Counted from the stretch's first letter, positions 35,690 through 45,815 are shown. The stretch: 64,000 bases of DNA from Sipunculus nudus (GCA_026874595.1 CM049316.1:21477839-21541838), one strand, 5' to 3'. Notes: generated by a model not told the origin, from the letters alone. Numbers and translations: made by a program.

Positions 35690-36331
35690 CATTGTATCAG
35701 TGTACAATGGTTGTATGTTATCGCAGATTTTTTCGTCACTGTTATTGTTTGTTTGACGTTGTCTGTCATTGCGTATCGACATCGCTGGGATGTGAGGTAT
35801 TTCTGCCTCGGTCTGACAATTCGGCGGGAGCTCTATGCTGAATTATTTGAAGAAAATGGTGCTTTTCAATTTGAGGCATTCGTGGCGTACAGCGAAACAG
35901 ACCAACAATGGGTAGAAGACTTTCTTATTCCAAACCTTGAAACAGGGGAGCCTCTGTTTCGTCTCTGCTTACACCACAGAGATTTAGAAATCGGACGGCC
36001 GATTGAGGAAAATATCCTTCGTAGTATTTCTACGAGTCGCAAAACTATAATTGTCTTATCTCGACATCTAATTCGAAGTGGTTGGTGCAAATTTGAAATG
36101 CACATGGCTCGGATCCATATGATGGAAAAGGGAGTTGTCAAACTTATAGTCTTACTTCTAGAAGAAATCCCGACCACTGACATGCCGCGCACCCTGGTGG
36201 CCATTCTGAGGCGTCACACCTATCTCGTGTGGCCTGGACAAGACATGATCGACAATGTCCCGGTATTTTGGTCACGTCTACGGGTTGCCCTTTCCAAACG
36301 CCAAGGAAATATAAACCACCCCACAGAGTGA
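35690..36331 (+). CDS. Intact TM-TIR frame of the TLR pseudogene
   Basis: Homology to the intact receptor runs from the LRRCT end (RLEKHCISVQWLY) through one membrane helix to the end of a complete TIR domain of about 140 residues, plus a short KRQGNINHPTE tail missing from the intact gene. Box 1 FEAFVAY, box 2 RDLEIG and box 3 FW are all present. The open frame starts at 35621 without an ATG at its head, so any translation would need an internal Met. I treat it as the undamaged 3' part of a pseudogene; a TIR-only product is possible but unproven. Confidence 0.5.
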   Translation, partial: HCISVQWLYVIADFFVTVIVCLTLSVIAYRHRWDVRYFCLGLTIRRELYAELFEENGAFQFEAFVAYSETDQQWVEDFLIPNLETGEPLFRLCLHHRDLEIGRPIEENILRSISTSRKTIIVLSRHLIRSGWCKFEMHMARIHMMEKGVVKLIVLLLEEIPTTDMPRTLVAILRRHTYLVWPGQDMIDNVPVFWSRLRVALSKRQGNINHPTE

Positions 36332-37379
36332 TTAAATTTTAGACATACAATTATTTCCATAACAATTTGCATTAGCCCTAATAGTTACCTGAACTATAAA
36401 TTTTCATTCCGAAAGTTAAGTCATTTTGTAGATTAAATGTGTGACATCAAGTCCCTACTAACTTATCACAGAACTATTTATCTTATGGAACCGTTGATAT
36501 TCGTGGATGCATCTAGTTGATTATTTATTATTATAACTAATGCGACCCATGTTAAATACATTAAACATACAATTTTATATTATATTTCAGCTGAAAAAGT
36601 TCATCGCGTGACCATTCTTATCTGAATGGTTACGGTCATGTACTGCAGATAATTTTGGTTGCTGGCAAAATCATCAATATCACAACAACAGCATTATTCT
36701 GTGGTTTTTTCAGCTCGTCCCGGGGATGGGCTGTAAATGTTCCTGTTTAGGCGATAAGGATCATCCTGGTCGGCAGCTGAGAGCTGGGCACGTTACCTCT
36801 AAACAAATCCACCAAGTAACACACACAGACATCCTCGCACGCAGTCTATTTGGCTCATGAATTAAATGATTAAATGCTTTTCAGCTGTAAGAGCATGAAG
36901 ATAAATAAGCATAAATAACGCGTATTCTTTGTTTTGAAAATATACTCATTTTCATGGTTTTGCCAGACGATATTTGTCAATATTTGTCTGTAATTGACTT
37001 ATCAATTCTTTCTTCTAAAATAACTAGAATTACTACCGATTTTCTTAATAAGAAAAAAGGCTACCAAACCGCTCCACATACATCATCCTCTGTCCATGTA
37101 TAAAACGTGTTTCCCCTTTTTAAATGCAACCTATGGAATTGTGCACACAAACGTATCAGCAGCATTATGTATGTGTAAAATGCCTTTCAAATATGTTTGT
37201 ACTCCCTGAGTTTAACTACGGATTTATTACAGTTTGGATGAGAAATCCCAAACAGGTACTGCCCAAAAGTATGACTGCGATGTTATGCATGTGGATGCAA
37301 GATTGTCAATATCAATCAGACAAATACTTGTTAATCATGACAATAGACGTCTTTCAAAATTTATGCATGCCATGACCTA
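36332..37379. other. No gene seen between the TLR pseudogene and the transposon
   Basis: Short frames only. I searched by eye for the missing 5' part of the 45.6-kb TLR fragment and did not find it. Confidence 0.4.
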
Positions 37380-37391
37380 ATAAATTCAAAT

Positions 37392-37409
37392 CGAGGCTAA
37401 GCGTGGCAC
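37392..37409 (+). repeat. Left terminal inverted repeat core
   Basis: cgaggctaagcgtggcac; 17 of 18 bases match the reverse complement of 45548-45565. It is preceded by ataaattcaaat, loosely similar to the other end's ataaatgaaag. Confidence 0.75.
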
Positions 37410-37434
37410 CGCGTAAACAAACTCGCATGTCAAA

Positions 37435-37650
37435 ATGGCCGATCAACAGGTTCGCCTGGACCCGCATGACGGTCGTAAATTTTTTTTCGAACTAAAGAAA
37501 AGAAGTGAGTACTGTTGTGTTCCACACTGTAAAAGTGATGCAAGGACAGCTGAGGGCCAGAAGAAGACCTACCATAGTTTTCCATCTAATCCTACAACCA
37601 GGAAAGCGTGGGTCGTTAACATTCGACGGGACGAAGGGGCGCTTTTTAAG
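37435..37650 (+). CDS. Transposase exon 1: THAP finger, first part
   Basis: 72 codons, ATG at 37435. The first THAP cysteines (CCVPHC) are followed by YHSFPSNPTTRKAWVVNIRR, which contains the family's F-P and invariant W. The exon ends exactly on a codon at a GT donor. Confidence 0.85.
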
Positions 37651-38339
37651 GTACGAGTTTCACTGTCACTTGATGAATTACTTTTCAAAGTAAATTTTTG
37701 GAGGGTAATCTTCATTAATGGGCGGTCGTAACTTATTTTTAATGCAACTGGAAATATAATTGTATCAATAAGTTAATATTTTGAAAAGAATGATGAATGT
37801 AACTTAAAGAACTGTGAACATAACATCGGGCTAGACGTTTTATACAAAGGGGCGCTTTTTAAAGTCATAATAAATGAACGCACGTGTCTAGCTGTCAATA
37901 TTGTTATTGTCTACACCGTATTAAAAAACCTTTCATAGACAGCAGACTAAAATTCTCCTTAAAAGTTGGTATTTAGAAAAAGAAATAATCCGTGCAGATG
38001 AATGCAAAGACTGAGCTTGAGGCCATGAGTGCCAAAACGGTCTGCTACCGCAAATAATGGCCTCCCTTGAGGATTACTTGTAACAAATAGATAAAGTGAT
38101 ATATGCCTTGTAAAGAAATGCGATCAGCTGAGATCTTTCTGGAATAAGGATAGTTTTTTTTTAACCTGGAATCACATCTTTTTGTAAAACATGCGTTTAT
38201 CTTTGTTTATAAGTAGCAATATTAATTCATATAATTTTGTTATATGACAACCCCTCTAAAAAAATATTAAATATAGTACTAAGCTTATTTTCATTGTATT
38301 TTTAAATTAATAAATCATTGTGACATATTTTAAAATAAT

Positions 38340-38364
38340 AACATCATTATATATATAAATATAT

Positions 38365-38396
<32 letters not shown>

Positions 38397-38600
38397 CCTT
38401 TTGGCAATATACATATTTATTATAAAAATTGTAATTGATTGCTTTAAAAAATGGGATTTTATATAAAGATTAATTTTTAGTCATTTGTAGAATTAAATTG
38501 TGGTGTTATTTTAAATAACTGAAATATGTTTTAATAAGGCAATATGATAATAAGGCAAAAAAAAAAATAGGCAAATGTTGTAGGCCATGGTATATATATA
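38340..38600. repeat. (TA)-rich tract within transposase intron 1
   Basis: Runs of tatataa and tatata lie within the intron between the THAP exons, with a shorter run near 38590. Confidence 0.8.
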
Positions 38601-38817
38601 TATATTATCATATGCATTAAAATGATAGCACTGAAGTTTTTCACATGAATATTTTTCTTTTGCATATTTTCGATACAATGGAAATTAAACAGTTAATTTA
38701 CTGGATTGAACACGTCTTGCAGGTATGGTTTAAAGCTTAGTTAAGAGAGTGTTGCTTAAAAATCCTTGAAAGTGTATTTAAAAGTTATTTATGTTATACA
38801 CATTTTACTACTTTTAG

Positions 38818-38981
38818 GTGACAAGCAACACAGTAGTGTGCTCAGACCACTTTTGTCATGAAGACTTCAAGTGGACTCCGGTGAGGAAAACATTGAGACC
38901 CACGGCTATACCAACTGTATTTGCCTGGAAGCCAGAACCATCCCATCGTTCAGGAAAAGCTACCAATTGCCATTTGATAGG
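38818..38981 (+). CDS. Transposase exon 2: THAP finger, second part
   Basis: It starts after TTTTAG in phase 0 and supplies VCSDHFCHEDF (C-x2-H) and the AIPTVF end of the THAP domain. Reading through the donor meets a TAA at 38983-38985, so splicing is needed. Confidence 0.85.
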
Positions 38982-39905
38982 GTAATTATGTTGTCAGTAT
39001 GTATGATGCCTGTCTCAAGGTGGATCTTCAGAAAAATTATTTGCTGGCCTCAGTCCATAGTATTGGTTCCTCAGCTGTCTTCAATGAAAATTGTTTTGGT
39101 GGTTGTTTTTTTCTCAACTTTGAGACCAGGCAGATATTTAAATTTTACAATTAAGATATCATCAATTGTTTCAGTGTTTCATTTAATATCATTCATAGCC
39201 CCAAACCTGTGGACTTTGATCTTCATGAACATCAGATTATCCCTGATCTTTACCAGTATCCAAACCAATTTAAAACTAATATATACATCTTCAAGTTCAT
39301 TTTCATTATAATGTATATGAATTATTCAGCACATTTTATTGCAACAGAGAAGTGTAAGAGAGAGAGATAGAGAGAGAGAGGGGGTGAGAAGGGGGCTGGA
39401 ACAGGGTTAAAAAAATGGGTTTTGAGGGGAAAGTGTCTGTATGTGGGTAGTTGTGTTTGCAGTGTGTATATATATATACATATTGTTATTGATAAATTTT
39501 ACTGGAAATTACCCATTCATGTTAATGTAGTTTCTGAAAATTGCTTAAAGTAATATTTATTTATTTATTTATTTTTATTATAATCTAAACCCACAAAATA
39601 GGCATATATCTAGGTGTTGCCATAGAGGAGTTCCATGACAAAAGTTGTGTGGCGCCACCATCAATAATAATAAAGATTAAGACAAGATCGCAGCACAGAG
39701 GACCTCAGTTTATTTACAATAAGTTATATGGTTAAATATTTTTTTTAATACAAATCATCCTGGTCGTTTCAAAACAATACCAAAGAAGAGAACCCATGGA
39801 GCACTAACTCAAGATGAGACATCATCATCACGCGAGTCAGATGAGGCGATGGGCACATCACAGACCATGCTTGAACTTAACAGACAACTGGCTGAAAAAG
39901 ATTAA

Positions 39906-40892
39906 CAAATCAAGGACATTATAAAGGAGAAAGATAATATTATAAAGTCACTTCAACATCAAATTCAGATTGAGCATTTTGGTGTTAACAGATTTGGAAG
40001 TGATGATAGTTTATTTAATTTTTATACAGGGTTTTCAACAGTCTCTGCTTTTAGAGCACTGTTTGAGTTTGTGCAGCCAACAGCATCTACGATGACCAGT
40101 CTCTATTATGAACCTACTGATACATTCACATTGGCAGGCAGACCTAGATGTATGTTATTAATTGATGAATTGTTTATGTTTCTGTGTAGACTCCGTATAA
40201 ATTGTTTAGAGCAAGACTTGGCAGTAAGATTTAACTGTTCAGTGGCAACTGTAAGTCGCAAATTGTTAACATGGGTAAATTACTTATACTTTCTATTAGG
40301 ATCAATTCCAATCTGGTTACCAAAGAGTCAAATTCAACAGCTGATGCCAGATGTGTTTCAAGCTAAATACAGCAACACCCGTGTTGTTATTGATTGCACT
40401 GAGATAAGGTCTCAGCACCCATCATCACTTATGCTAAACTCCCAGCTTTTTTCTTATTATAAGAACTACACCACCTACAAAGGATTAATTGGGATTGCAC
40501 TCCATGGAGCTGTTACCTTTGTTTCATCTCTCTACACTGGTTGCATATCAGACAAAGAAATTACTAAATTGTGTGGGCTCCTAGACCTATTAGAGCCAGG
40601 TGACAGTGTCATGGCTGACAAGGGTTTTTTGGTACATGACCTTCTGAAAGAAAATCAGTGTTCTCTAAATATTCCTCCGTTCCTTAAAGACAGAGGTCAG
40701 TTCAGTCTTACAGACATCACACAAACAGAAGAAATTGCTAGTCTCAGAATTCACGTGGAACGCTTTATTAGGCGTGTTAAGGAGAACCACATGTTTGATA
40801 GTGAGATTCCATTGAATATTATGGGATCAATTAACCAATGGTGGACAGTGGCTGTTATTCTTGCAAACTTCAAAGGGCCACTGATTAAGTAA
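39906..40892 (+). CDS. Transposase DDE domain, open from the in-frame TAA to the stop
   Basis: After the TAA at 39903 the frame is open: a short coiled-coil-like stretch (QIKDIIKEKDNIIKSLQHQ), a helix-turn-helix-like region (LAVRFNCSVATVSRKLLTW), and the catalytic domain with the DDE triad spaced about 75 and 47 residues apart, then GSINQWWTVAVILANF near the end. The closest family I know is DDE_Tnp_4 with a preceding HTH_Tnp_4. Translation would have to begin at an internal Met. Confidence 0.8.
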   Translation, partial: QIKDIIKEKDNIIKSLQHQIQIEHFGVNRFGSDDSLFNFYTGFSTVSAFRALFEFVQPTASTMTSLYYEPTDTFTLAGRPRCMLLIDELFMFLCRLRINCLEQDLAVRFNCSVATVSRKLLTWVNYLYFLLGSIPIWLPKSQIQQLMPDVFQAKYSNTRVVIDCTEIRSQHPSSLMLNSQLFSYYKNYTTYKGLIGIALHGAVTFVSSLYTGCISDKEITKLCGLLDLLEPGDSVMADKGFLVHDLLKENQCSLNIPPFLKDRGQFSLTDITQTEEIASLRIHVERFIRRVKENHMFDSEIPLNIMGSINQWWTVAVILANFKGPLIK

Positions 40893-42240
40893 TGGAATCA
40901 AATCAAGTACATACATTATCAGAACTACATAATCCTATATGACCAATTAACTTAGTGTAGAATGTAATTGTAAATAACTTGCTAACCATGTTCAATGCTG
41001 ATTAATTTACAGGCTGGTAAATACAACACCTCCAAGGAGTATTTCAGTTTTCCAACCACGGTTAATACCAAGTAATCAAGTCAAAATGTGGACTCCAGTG
41101 CATAAGTGTACATGCTTATATTAAGATGACTGCAAACTGTATTACAGTCTACTTTTATTCATTACTTAAAGGCTATAAACCTGTGTTAGTAATAAAACAG
41201 GGCAAAATATACCATTTCAAAATGGACTTATATACACAGATCCTCATATGAGTGTTACCAGATTTTTGTAGCATGAATCTGTCAATCTGCATGCTTATGT
41301 TGTAAGTTTAAAAACAGTTCATGGGAGCCTATATATACACGTATATAGCCATATAACATATTAATTTCACAGAGTAATAGCTGATGTACGATTATCCTGA
41401 TTAAGAAAGGTATCCCTGTAACTGTTACACTTAATTAAGCTTAAAAACTTCACATTTACAGATACATGGATGAACCAGACATAAACTGATTCCTCTGGAT
41501 CATAACAGTATACAATATAGCTGTGTATAGTCCTGGTTAATGTTGCAAATTGTTTAGCAAATCTAGCACTATATGAACATATTAACCAGCTAGTAATGTA
41601 TAAACTGGCTTGGATAACAATGTACATATTGGACACAGGCTGTCATAATAAATGTGATCACTCAGAACAGCAAACATGTAAAAGATGGTTTGTTGATTAT
41701 TTATGAATACATATTCAATTTTAACATTTAATACAAATGACATATAATAAGCTTACAAGCTTTCATTACTATGTATTAATCAGGATCATTCAACATTTTG
41801 TAAAATAGGTGAAGTAATACTGGTCTATTTTATCTTTCATAAGTTGCCAGAAATCCATATCAAAATAAATGGTCTCCAAGTGGAAGTCCTGAGCAGACCA
41901 AACAAAAAAGTCACACCACTCAAGACCAGTGACTGCCAGCTGGGTTTGTACCTGAGTATAATACTCATGCTTTCTATCAGGCTGGAGACCTCTTCATGTT
42001 GATTTAAGATAACTAACCTCTAAAACTGACATTACTCGTGGACATTTATTTTCCAGTAATCCAAAGGAAGGAGCTGGCAGCCAACCAACATGCCAATGGA
42101 CTAATAATAATACCACATGGAAGAATGTTGACTGTGTGCTGCAGGGCCTTTACATATCCTGCTGCAGCTTTGGGCTCATCTGCCAGGCCATCCCTCATCG
42201 CTTGAGTCTGAACCCTTCTGGCTGATTTTAATTATAATGT

Positions 42241-42984
42241 TTATGTATCAAAATTCTTCTGTCTCTTGAACACAAGGTGAGCCTTTGAAGCTGTGATCCG
42301 GTTGGATCTCATTTGATGCCACAGACTGGTGTCACTCTGCAGTCTTGTGTCCATCTCGATACCATGAGCTTGTGTTTCAGTGACCCCTAGATCCTGTAGC
42401 ATGACACTCTCTGGCTGTGTTAGAACAATATTAAAGTTGTTGATCATCCTGTTAGCAACAGGGAGCTTTGGAAAATCCACGCCATCAAGAATGTTAAAAC
42501 AATACAGAGAGTTATACTGCTGTTGTGTGGCTACAGCAGAACCTTTTGGGAGCCTCCCAAATTTGGTATGCACCATTGGTGTTGACTGATAATTCATGAG
42601 GGCTGGTATAATCAGGTAATTTGGTGCAACCTGCTCCAGGGAATCTGCAAGAGGGGACATGTCAGGCATGCCCCCACTGATGGGATTGTACAAGGCATGG
42701 TGAACAGCATTACCTTTACTGTCAGGTGTATCACTGCTGCATGCCTTCACACAAAGTTCCTGGATAGCAGCTCCACATATCTTTGGGCCCCTTGGTTGAT
42801 GGAACTCTTGTAAGACTGAGGTTTTGGCCACATCGGACGGTACACCCCTAAGTCCTATGGATTTGTAGTCTGCAAGCTGGTACAGGAGTGCAGCCACATG
42901 ACTACACCCCTCACCTAACCCCTTTGCACATGTACAACAGGCTGCCTTGATGGTCATCCGGGGCATGTCCACAGCTAACTGAAC
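42241..42984 (-). CDS. Exon 3 open part: SWIM finger to start of YqaJ domain
   Basis: It starts after TTTCAG with VQLAVDMPRM. The SWIM motif CTCAKGLGEGCSH (CxC...CxH) comes next, then 180 residues without a family I know, then the RITAS motif that opens YqaJ domains. It ends at a premature TAA. Confidence 0.85.
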   Translation of the reverse strand, partial: VQLAVDMPRMTIKAACCTCAKGLGEGCSHVAALLYQLADYKSIGLRGVPSDVAKTSVLQEFHQPRGPKICGAAIQELCVKACSSDTPDSKGNAVHHALYNPISGGMPDMSPLADSLEQVAPNYLIIPALMNYQSTPMVHTKFGRLPKGSAVATQQQYNSLYCFNILDGVDFPKLPVANRMINNFNIVLTQPESVMLQDLGVTETQAHGIEMDTRLQSDTSLWHQMRSNRITASKAHLVFKRQKNFDT

Positions 42985-43934
42985 CTGAAATCATATTAAG
43001 TTTAAATTAACATAAATTATGATTTTTCTTGACACAAATACAAGCTTCTAATTACAAGTACTTCCACTGTACTCCCACCACTCTACAAGAACAAGGCAAC
43101 CATGGGTCTTTGTGCTCAGCTGAAACTGATCATGATAATTATAATTTTCATGAATACCTACTTTATTGAAATGCAGCAAAATGAATTTTTTTTTTGGTGA
43201 TAATTATTTGGGAAATGTACACAATACACATATCTGGAGTTAAAAAGCCTGTGTATTTTTATGGGCACAATGTTAGATGCAGGAGCTTCCAATAATTACA
43301 TATTTGTCTTTAATAATTATAAAGTTAAATCAAAAGAGATATCATAGTTGATTGAAAATGAACAATAGTAGTGTTTGTTTTAAACTCATTTGCAGAGAGT
43401 GTATCTCTGATACAGTTGAATGTGACATCATGGAATCAAGTTTATCTTTAAGATGTTCGGATAACAGCAAAACATAAACCTTTACATTGGAACATTAATT
43501 ATGTTCATTGTACTATGTGAGGGGGGAGGTTGGTCAGATTTTTATAAAAATTCACTCTCTCTGTCTCAATAGTGGACTTAGCCCATTAGTCTATACTGTA
43601 CCTAATGGCATTACACAAAATCTTCATGAATATTAGAGAATTAAAGATTGGGAAATGGGAAACATGCAGGTTCCACCTGACTAACAAACATTTTGTCAAG
43701 ATTCATTCCCCGAGTTGGATTTCACTTGAGTGGTCATCCCACCAGCTTACTTATGTAACAGGTTAACTACACCGTGGTCACTTAATTGGAAGTAGCCTCT
43801 GGCTCAGACCACACTATTACAAGTACAGGCTAGCCCAGACTTTAATTTTATACTTTTACTTTGTTTCCCTTTCCTTAGTCAGATTTTTTACATATACACT
43901 ATATATGTCCAAAATATCTAATAGCAAATAATAC

Positions 43935-44017
43935 CTTAACATCATGAGGTAATGCATTCTTCTTTTGTGACCGGTAACACTTTGCCTTCACAATGACTAC
44001 ATCATCTCCTTTGTTCA
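43935..44017 (-). CDS. Exon 2 of the SWIM-YqaJ gene
   Basis: 83 nt between a TATTATTCAG acceptor and a GTATTA donor. It joins exon 1 in phase 1 (MTLNKGDDVVIVKAKCY across the junction) and exon 3 in phase 0. Confidence 0.8.
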
Positions 44018-45244
44018 CTGAATAATAAATAAAATGACACTGAAATGTCACCAAATGTTCATCTTGGTGTGTTTGCAGTTTAGTACTTTTATAAATATTT
44101 AACAATTCTGATTAAATACTTTTCATTAAAAATGAATTAATAAGCATTCTTTCACTTGCCATGTCATACATGTATGCTAATTTTGAATTTTTACAAAATA
44201 CAATAGATTTAATGCAAAAAAATATGAAATTGGCATATTTTTTTTTTTCATTTCATTCTTTTTAAGTGTATCTTCTTTTAAAATGATTAGCTAAATATAA
44301 TCTTATAAATATCAATTATATATTAATTTAAAAAATAATCATGATTGATATACATATTAATATATATTCTTTATTTATAAATGCATACATGGAACATAGG
44401 CACTATATTATAAGAACTTACTCCGGTATATATTATCCATACTACGTTGTTTTAATATACAATTATTCAGTGTTCAATTGACACTTTATTGGCATGATAA
44501 ATGATTTAGGGCTGACCGACGAATAAGCAAGGCTTGCTGCTTAATTACAGTTCATCCTGCAAGTTCAAACGTTAGACAAGTTGCTTGCAATAATAAATCA
44601 GCTGGCTGTGTTTACCTAGTCGTGATCAGTGATTGGTGGGCCACTGAGGTCAAGGTTGTAAGGGCCATGTCGTTATAATAATACAACATAAATCTGAATG
44701 TGCGTTTATAATGTGTGAATTTGCAGTTTTAATCAAATTAAAATCATAACTCACAAGTTGATAAGTACTGAAAATGGCAACTAATATTTCCGATGTTTTC
44801 CTCGATAAAACTTGGTAATAAATCAGCTGGCTTTGTTTATATTGACAACCATGGTCCATGCTGATTGGGCGAGCTATCGCTCCGCCTACTACATCGTGCA
44901 AGTGTTATCGTTTAACATCTTATGTTCTAAACATGAATTCTGATTTGAACGAAAAATGTTAACAAAATGTTCCCGTCTCTATATGGTCCCATTTGGGTTT
45001 CATTTCTTAAAAACACATCATTTAAACAAGTTGGTCATCGAGATCGGCAAGGTGAATCCGTGTATATATACCCTGTTCAATGGGCGCGCACATCGTCATA
45101 TCGTGTATCCTGACTTCGTTGACAGATAATTTTTGACAGGGGCGACTCTTCCAGTTTTCAGATTTATCAATGTGAGCATTACTTATTCAAACAATTTTTA
45201 AATATTAATTAATATTATTAAAATATAATTTTTTTTATACTTAC

Positions 45245-45572
45245 GCGTCATGTTGTGTATGTATTTCTCGTGAAAGTACATGTAGCCTTTGTTTACATGG
45301 CTCTCTCCAGAAGAGTGACACTTAGACTTGACAAAGGCTGAAGCAGTCCTCATGTCGAAATCTTCAGGGATGACACCGAGGTCCCGAGACTGGTATGGAT
45401 GCTGTGGCCTCCCATTCCTGTCTGCATCCTCACTGACAACAACCTGGTTTGCCATTCCTTTGATGTCAATGTACATGCATGCGAGCCTTGTGGCAAACTT
45501 GGCCGAGCGTAAACACGTGCTCATGTGTTGTTGTACGTCACTAGAAAGTGCCTCGCTTAGCCTCGCTTTCAT
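45245..45572 (-). CDS. Exon 1 of the SWIM-YqaJ gene
   Basis: The ATG at 45572 lies 5 bp outside the inverted-repeat core, so the first codons (MKARLSEAL) are the terminal repeat itself. A later Met at about 45524 (MSTCLRSAKF) is an alternative start. 328 nt, ending at a consensus GTAAGTAT donor. Confidence 0.75.
45548..45565 (-). repeat. Right terminal inverted repeat core
   Basis: Reverse complement cgaggctaagcgaggcac, one mismatch to 37392-37409. It overlaps the first codons of the SWIM-YqaJ gene. Confidence 0.75.
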
Positions 45573-45605
45573 TTATGTAAACAAAAAGCACGTGGCTAAT
45601 TAAGA

Positions 45606-45776
45606 ATGGTCTATGGCTCCGTCATCGTGGATTGTAGCGACCAAGGTTTGCTGGATGTACCAGATCTCTGCCATGGCAAAATAGCAAAGTATATACTCTC
45701 TGGGAACGATTTAACAAAGACCAAGAACAACACTTTTAACAAGTGTGTTCATTTAAGCACATTGGACTTGAATTAA
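45606..45776 (+). pseudogene. TLR fragment (LRRNT and first LRR)
   Basis: 56 codons read GSVIVDCSDQGLLDVPDLC, then YILSGNDLTK and LSTLDLN before a TAA at 45774-45776. They line up residue for residue with positions 37-88 of the intact TLR (GSVTVDC, VPDLC, FILSGN, LELLDLQ). Signal peptide and all later domains are absent. It begins about 30 bp outside the transposon end and runs into a (TA)n tract. Confidence 0.85.
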
Positions 45777-45808
45777 TACTTCACCATGTGGCTTGGCAAA
45801 TTATGATT

Positions 45809-45815
<7 letters not shown>

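Larger units (their letters stand above)
33567..36331 (+). pseudogene. Toll-like receptor pseudogene, paralogue of the 11.5-kb gene
   Basis: The order is the same as in the intact TLR: signal peptide, LRRNT (SFNCSKCGC), LRRs, LRRCT (NPLECSC), transmembrane helix and TIR (FEAFVAY, RDLEIG, FW). The start ATG at 33567 opens a good signal peptide but lies in a different frame from the LRR body, implying a 1-bp loss near 33610. The first LRR half stops at TAA 34397-34399. From 34400 to 34660 homology continues in changing frames with stops. A 414-bp tandem duplication follows, then a TAG at 35608-35610 and a frameshift at about 35670-35690. The last frame (to TGA 36331) carries an undamaged membrane helix and TIR and could still be translated alone, though no signal peptide precedes it. 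Assembly indels could explain some lesions but not all of them. Confidence 0.92.
37435..40892 (+). pseudogene. THAP-DDE transposase gene, three exons seen, one in-frame stop
   Basis: Would bind transposon ends through a THAP zinc finger and cut and join DNA through a DDE RNase H-fold. Exon 1 (37435-37650, donor GTACGA) starts at an ATG and gives the CCVPHC half of the C2CH finger; exon 2 (38818-38981, acceptor CTTTTAG, donor GTAATT) gives CSDHF and LRPTAIPTVF. The phase is 0 between them. The third coding block (about 39750-40892) has a charged linker, a TAA at 39903-39905 replacing a likely glutamine codon, then the transposase: D in VVIDCTEI (40392), D in MADKGF (40617) and E in HVERFIRRVKE (40758). 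No AG in the right phase was found for exon 3, so an exon or acceptor is lost or unseen. Without the TAA, the DDE part is open to its stop at 40890-40892. Confidence 0.85.
41790..45572 (-). pseudogene. SWIM zinc-finger / YqaJ-like nuclease gene of the transposon
   Basis: A three-exon gene on the minus strand. Exon 1 (45245-45572) has donor GTAAGTAT, exon 2 is 43935-44017 and exon 3 begins at 42984; the phases (1, then 0) agree. The protein has an N-terminal region with YFHEKYIHNM, a SWIM finger CTC...CSH (exon 3), a long middle part, and the YqaJ start WHQMRSNRITASKAHLVFKR. The frame then stops at TAA 42241-42243. YqaJ homology goes on downstream: GLADEPKAAAGYVKAL and LPCGIIISPLACWL in the same frame, then, after a frameshift and probable loss of a short segment, GLLENKCP (the E-x-K catalytic motif), YYTQVQTQLAVTGLEWCDFF and FDMDFW, ending near 41790. 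An added TGA lies at about 41990. The lambda-exonuclease-like fold suggests a DNA-end nuclease; its role in transposition is not known to me. Confidence 0.85.
37380..45576. mobile_element. DNA transposon with THAP-DDE transposase and SWIM-YqaJ nuclease (ISL2EU-like)
   Basis: About 8.2 kb hold two convergent spliced genes. The plus-strand gene encodes a THAP finger, a coiled-coil-like linker and a DDE_Tnp_4-like transposase. The minus-strand gene encodes a SWIM finger and a YqaJ-like nuclease. The first exons begin only about 25 bp (left) and 5 bp (right) inside an inverted pair of cgaggctaagcg[t/a]ggcac, so the terminal repeats sit at the gene starts. This pair of proteins matches my knowledge of ISL2EU (IS5-related) elements. 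A two-base TA on each outer side (37378-37379 and 45578-45579) would fit a TA target, but the exact borders are not certain. Both genes are damaged, so this copy is probably not autonomous. Confidence 0.75.

Noticed and set aside
33567-36331. Reading the second TLR as an intron-containing functional gene
   Set aside because: Stops and frameshifts fall inside LRR and LRRCT homology with no missing coding segment at GT/AG borders, and the paralogue is a single exon.
38871-39311. 146-codon plus-strand frame
   Set aside because: It overlaps transposase exon 2 in another frame and continues into intron sequence.
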